A model generated the notes under the pieces. That model ran no database searches. It had not been told where the DNA came from and saw only the letters and a program-made list of their open reading frames with translations. Shown here piece after piece: positions 15,161-17,529 of a stretch of 17,529 nt of DNA. This stretch comes from Ruminococcaceae bacterium UBA7067 (lineage in GTDB: Bacteria > Bacillota > Clostridia > Oscillospirales > Acutalibacteraceae): the NCBI GenBank assembly GCA_002493755.1, contig DKZT01000033.1, forward strand, positions 1 to 17,529, read 5' to 3'. The translations under genes were made by a program, and so were the position numbers. How positions within the stretch are numbered: position 1 is the first letter of the stretch; every line of letters starts with the position of its first letter.

Positions 15161-15182
15161 AAGCCCCGATTGTTCGGGGCTT
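15161..15182 (-). terminator. Hairpin between the two tRNA genes
   Basis: A perfect 9-bp stem (AAGCCCCGA and complement, loop of 4) is followed on the minus strand by TATATTT. It looks like a terminator of tRNA-Gln, yet tRNA-Pro starts only 8 bp further on with no room for a promoter, so read-through or a processing role is likely. Confidence 0.65.
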
Positions 15183-15184
15183 AT

Positions 15185-15258
15185 TGGCTGCGGAACTAGG
15201 ATTCGAACCCAGACAAACAGAGTCAGAGTCTGTCGTGCTACCCTTACACAATTCCGCA
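15185..15258 (-). tRNA. tRNA-Gln (anticodon CTG)
   Basis: On the minus strand the acceptor is TGCGGAA/TTCCGCA. The anticodon stem ACAGA/TCTGT holds loop CTCTGAC, giving anticodon CTG, and the T arm is CTGGGTTCGAATCCTAG. The discriminator is G and CCA is encoded (15187-15185). It reads codon CAG. Confidence 0.93.
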
Positions 15259-15277
15259 TCACTGAACAGCAATATAT

Positions 15278-15305
15278 ATTATATACGCTTTTTCGGAAAT
15301 GTCAA
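15278..15305 (-). promoter_or_regulatory. Consensus promoter of the tRNA genes
   Basis: On the minus strand TTGACA (15305-15300), 16 nt and TATAAT (15283-15278) lie 20 bp before the 5' end of tRNA-Gln. Both hexamers are perfect. Confidence 0.8.
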
Positions 15306-15345
15306 GCCTTTTTTACGAATTTTTTCATTTGTTTTTGCAAAGATG

Positions 15346-15382
15346 ATAAAAGCGGCAGTACAGATGATGTATGGTACTGCCG
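15346..15382 (-). terminator. Terminator of the toxin-antitoxin operon
   Basis: CGGCAGTAC (15353-15361) pairs perfectly with GTACTGCCG (15374-15382), and on the minus strand CTTTTAT follows. It lies 9 bp after the toxin stop. Confidence 0.75.
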
Positions 15383-15390
15383 TTTTGGGG

Positions 15391-15675
15391 TTATTCTTTA
15401 AATAAATCGCTGTGTGAGCCTGTTCTTGACAGGGAGAGAACAAGGACATCATCGATAATGCGATATATTAGCAGCCAGTCGGGTTGGATATGACATTCTC
15501 TGTGACCTGTCCAGTTACCGGACAAAGAATGATCAAAGTTTTTATCCGGAAGGGCTTCCCCGTTTGCGAGTTTTATAATGATTTCGTCTAACAAATTCAT
15601 CTTTAATCCACGCTTTTTGGCTAGCTTATAATCTTTTTTAAACTGCGAAGTGTATTTTACGGTGTATTTAGTCAT
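15391..15675 (-). CDS. yafQ: YafQ-family toxin (mRNA endonuclease)
   Basis: The product has 94 residues of the RelE/ParE superfamily. The residues used by E. coli YafQ for ribosome-dependent mRNA cleavage can be matched: H49, H62, D66 and W67 in CHIQPDWLLIY, H88 and F92 in GSHSDLF. All the catalytic positions are intact, so the toxin is probably active. Its ATG overlaps the antitoxin stop in ATGA and no ribosome site is seen, so translation is coupled to that of the antitoxin. The complex with antitoxin should repress the operon. Confidence 0.92.
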   Translation of the reverse strand: MTKYTVKYTSQFKKDYKLAKKRGLKMNLLDEIIIKLANGEALPDKNFDHSLSGNWTGHRECHIQPDWLLIYRIIDDVLVLSLSRTGSHSDLFKE

Positions 15676-15950
15676 GAGTTTAAATCAGCCAGCAATTCAT
15701 TAATGTCCGTATATCCCTTTACAGACGGGTCTTTAGCTATCCTTTCTGCCTCAAGCATAGCGGCTACTGTTTCGTGATTCGGGATTTCTGTTGTGATTTT
15801 AAACGGAATACCGCCCTCTCTAAGAGATTGTCTGACGAAAATATTAAATGCTGTTGATAAATTCATACCTAACTCCGAATAAAGCGATTCAGCAGCTGCC
15901 TTTAAATCAGCATCCATTCTGATGCTGATATTAGTTGTTGTGCCTGCCAT
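15672..15950 (-). CDS. dinJ: RelB/DinJ-family antitoxin
   Basis: The product has 92 residues. The N-terminal ribbon-helix-helix (about 5-45: TTTNISIRMDADLKAAAESL, then LGMNLSTAFNIFVRQSL) is the DNA-binding and dimer part. The C-terminal half (ETVAAMLEAERIAKDPSVKGY) wraps the toxin in this family. AGGAG lies 8 nt before the ATG. It is first in a two-gene operon under a promoter that carries two 10-bp repeats, the likely binding site of the antitoxin-toxin complex. Confidence 0.92.
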   Translation of the reverse strand: MAGTTTNISIRMDADLKAAAESLYSELGMNLSTAFNIFVRQSLREGGIPFKITTEIPNHETVAAMLEAERIAKDPSVKGYTDINELLADLNS

Positions 15951-15980
15951 AAAATCATCTCCTCATTATTTTATATCTAT

Positions 15981-16025
15981 ATTATATGATGTTTGCACGA
16001 ATAAATCAATACATAGCACGAATAA
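15981..16025 (-). promoter_or_regulatory. Promoter and operator of the toxin-antitoxin operon
   Basis: On the minus strand TTGATT (16009-16004), 17 nt and TATAAT (15986-15981) form the promoter. TTATTCGTGC occurs twice (16025-16016 and 16004-15995), 21 bp apart. One copy lies just upstream of the -35 and the other fills the start of the spacer, so binding would block RNA polymerase. Confidence 0.65.
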
Positions 16026-16057
16026 TCTCAATATTATTGCAAGGTAGCGCAACAGTG

Positions 16058-16092
16058 AAACGGCTGTCTGCGCTTTTGACAGACAGCCGTTT
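16058..16092 (-). terminator. Hairpin after the anti-sigma gene
   Basis: A perfect 13-bp stem (AAACGGCTGTCTG and complement, 9-nt loop) lies 35 bp after the stop at 16127. The minus-strand tail has only TTT, so its strength is uncertain. Confidence 0.65.
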
Positions 16093-16126
16093 TGGGGAAG
16101 TTGGGGTTATATGATTTTAGTTAAGC

Positions 16127-17011
16127 TTATGATTCGGCAGGAGCTAAAGAAAAGGTGATAACGGGTTCAATGCCCGATTTCGGTCCGTCGGTGTAAGGCT
16201 TTGCTTCACAGCCGATTAATATTTTTTCGTTTTGGATTGTACCGTCATTGAATTTGACGGCTACATCAATCACGCTGTCTTTAAGCAGGTTGTTAAAGAA
16301 TTTTACCTCTTCTTCAACATTCGGATCATCAGCAAACATAATATCGTGTTCCTCACTTGACAAATTCGTCAATCCTACAATATCAATGGCAAAATTATCG
16401 GACTCCTGATTGTCATAGCTGAGAGTAAAGCTTGAATACTGTTTTATATATGTTGTTTCGCCGTTGTGAGCTTTTGGAGAACGAGAGCCTACGTTTAATG
16501 TGTTTTCAAGCTCTGCGCCGGAGAGAACAGGGCTGTTGTCGAGGTAAGCAATCTGAAAGGCACTGTTGCTGATTGAATAGGTGATTGTATCAATGTTTGT
16601 ACCCTCGCACTTTATCGGGAATACTGTGTTGTAATCAAAAACAGGCTCTCCGAAATCGCCGCCGTAGCCGTAATTCATAGCACCATCATCAAGCGTGATG
16701 CTTGCCGGTTGTTCGTGCGTAATCTCTGCGGCATTGGCTGTGATGATAAAGCCGTACTGCGGCTGTGTGTCGCCTGTGTTGCCTGCGGCGAGCAAACCGC
16801 CGCCGAATATTGCGCCGAGCGACAGCACAACGGCAAGAGAAGCGGCTATAACGCCCTTGTATGCGCGCGGCTTTCTCATAGGCTTGAGCTGTGTAATGTT
16901 ATCGGTGCTTTCGGCTGTTACTGCCGATGAATCATACAAAGCCTTTGCCTTGCTGACTGCTTTTTGCGACGGTGTGGTTTTATTCAGCGCTCTTCTGTAA
17001 ATTTCTTTCAT
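16127..17011 (-). CDS. Probable membrane-anchored anti-sigma protein
   Basis: The product has 294 residues: an N-terminal cytoplasmic segment (1-52), one membrane helix (about 53-76, VIAASLAVVLSLGAIFGGGLLAA) and an external part of about 218 residues of no recognised family. There is no zinc-finger (HxxxCxxC) motif. The gene overlaps the ECF sigma gene upstream by 32 bp, with an AAGGCGG ribosome site inside that gene. This order and topology are typical of an anti-sigma factor that holds its sigma at the membrane until a signal arrives. The role is inferred from context; the sequence alone would only be called a single-pass membrane protein. The hairpin at 16058-16092 probably ends the operon. 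Confidence 0.7.
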   Translation of the reverse strand: MKEIYRRALNKTTPSQKAVSKAKALYDSSAVTAESTDNITQLKPMRKPRAYKGVIAASLAVVLSLGAIFGGGLLAAGNTGDTQPQYGFIITANAAEITHEQPASITLDDGAMNYGYGGDFGEPVFDYNTVFPIKCEGTNIDTITYSISNSAFQIAYLDNSPVLSGAELENTLNVGSRSPKAHNGETTYIKQYSSFTLSYDNQESDNFAIDIVGLTNLSSEEHDIMFADDPNVEEEVKFFNNLLKDSVIDVAVKFNDGTIQNEKILIGCEAKPYTDGPKSGIEPVITFSLAPAES

Positions 17012-17495
17012 AATAATATCCGCCTTTCTTAAGTAATGATTGAAGCTTCTTTCTCGCTCTTTGAAGCTTTGAGTTTACCGTATTTTGCTTTTTGCCAAGG
17101 ATTTTTGCAATTTCCGATATTGTGTAGCCCTCGTAATAGAAAAGATAGATTATATTCCGTTCCTCTTCGGGCAGTTTGTTAAGCTCGTCCATTATGCCCA
17201 GCTCCTCGCTGTCATAGTGCGCGGCTTGCTCGTCAAGTGCGACTGTGGTGCGGAATCGGGCAGATTTTCTGAAATCTATGCATTTGTTTACCGTGACCTT
17301 GATAAGCCACGCTTTAAGATGCCCGCTGTCCTTGAATTTGCCGTCGTTCTTTAACAGCGTGAGGAAAACCTCCTGCATTATGTCCTCGGCGTCATATCTG
17401 TTGCGTAAATTCTGATAAGCTATTCTGTAAATCATATCGGAATAATCGTCAACGATTTTTTCGTAGACTTCTCTGCTTTGCAAAGCGTTTATCAA
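16980..17495 (-). CDS. ECF-type RNA polymerase sigma factor
   Basis: The product has 171 residues. Region 2 is visible at about 15-50 (DYSDMIYRIAYQNL, then YDAEDIMQEVFLTLL), which binds core polymerase and the -10. Region 4 at about 107-160 (LPEEERNIIYLFYYEGYTISEIAKILGKKQNTVNSKLQRARKK, quoted here in two parts by its helix-turn-helix) binds the -35. Regions 1 and 3 are missing, as in the group. The start is a TTG at 17495 with GAGGAGGT 9 nt upstream. The gene overlaps the membrane protein gene downstream by 32 bp. Its regulon is unknown; the own-promoter region runs off the window after 17513. Confidence 0.93.
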   Translation of the reverse strand: MINALQSREVYEKIVDDYSDMIYRIAYQNLRNRYDAEDIMQEVFLTLLKNDGKFKDSGHLKAWLIKVTVNKCIDFRKSARFRTTVALDEQAAHYDSEELGIMDELNKLPEEERNIIYLFYYEGYTISEIAKILGKKQNTVNSKLQRARKKLQSLLKKGGYYYERNLQKSAE

Positions 17496-17504
17496 TTTAT
17501 CGTT

Positions 17505-17512
17505 ACCTCCTC
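17505..17512 (-). promoter_or_regulatory. Ribosome binding site supporting the TTG start of the sigma factor
   Basis: GAGGAGGT on the minus strand is 9 nt before TTG (17495-17493). No ATG in a better place exists before region 2. Confidence 0.75.
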
Positions 17513-17529
17513 GTATAATAAAGTAGTAG

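Noticed and set aside
15076..15405. Plus-strand frame across the tRNA genes
   Set aside because: It is antisense to two well-formed tRNAs and is therefore chance.

Overview
The window looks like chromosome from a low-to-medium GC anaerobic Firmicute, most likely a gut clostridium of the Oscillospiraceae/Ruminococcaceae. The evidence is two secreted proteins with type I dockerin modules, a 2-hydroxyacyl-CoA dehydratase-activase type protein pair, strong AGGAGG ribosome binding sites with GTG/TTG starts, and consensus sigma-A promoters. The species is not determinable from the sequence alone.

Layout from left to right. (1) 2-595 is the 3' end of a large serine recombinase, so a mobile element enters from the left; a terminator closes it and the element boundary should lie near here. 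(2) 916-1794 (minus) is a secreted dockerin protein of unknown function. (3) 2058-6282 (minus) is a two-gene operon: a double-domain activase with a DUF2229 part, then an HgdB-like dehydratase-type protein. Together they match the usual fused protein of about 1,400 residues. (4) 6283-6921 is a long divergent intergenic region with PhoP-box-like direct repeats and a 263-bp repeat element with inverted ends. (5) 6922-8103 (plus) is an RlmD-type rRNA uracil methyltransferase without a TRAM domain. (6) 8228-10601 (plus) is an OmpR-type response regulator and a PhoR-like sensor kinase, overlapping by 8 bp. (7) 10830-13421 (plus) is a large secreted LRR-Big2-Big2-dockerin-CAP protein behind a perfect consensus promoter. 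(8) 13502-14851 (minus) is an AAA/DUF4143 ATPase, convergent with the CAP gene and sharing a bidirectional terminator. (9) 15077-15258 (minus) carries tRNA-Pro(CGG) and tRNA-Gln(CTG), each followed by its own hairpin. (10) 15391-15950 (minus) is a DinJ/YafQ toxin-antitoxin pair with a repeat operator across its promoter. (11) 16127-17495 (minus) is an ECF sigma factor and a membrane-anchored probable anti-sigma protein.

The genes form several independent units rather than one pathway. Possible links are regulatory: 11-bp-spaced TTTACC/TTTACA repeats occur before both the two-component system and rlmD, and the two dockerin proteins would both need a cohesin partner encoded elsewhere. I found no CRISPR array, no complete insertion sequence and no clear new defence system. 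The best leads are the internal dockerin in the CAP protein, the split activase/dehydratase, the repeat element inserted in the rlmD leader, and the operator-like repeats before the DUF4143 ATPase and the toxin-antitoxin operon.
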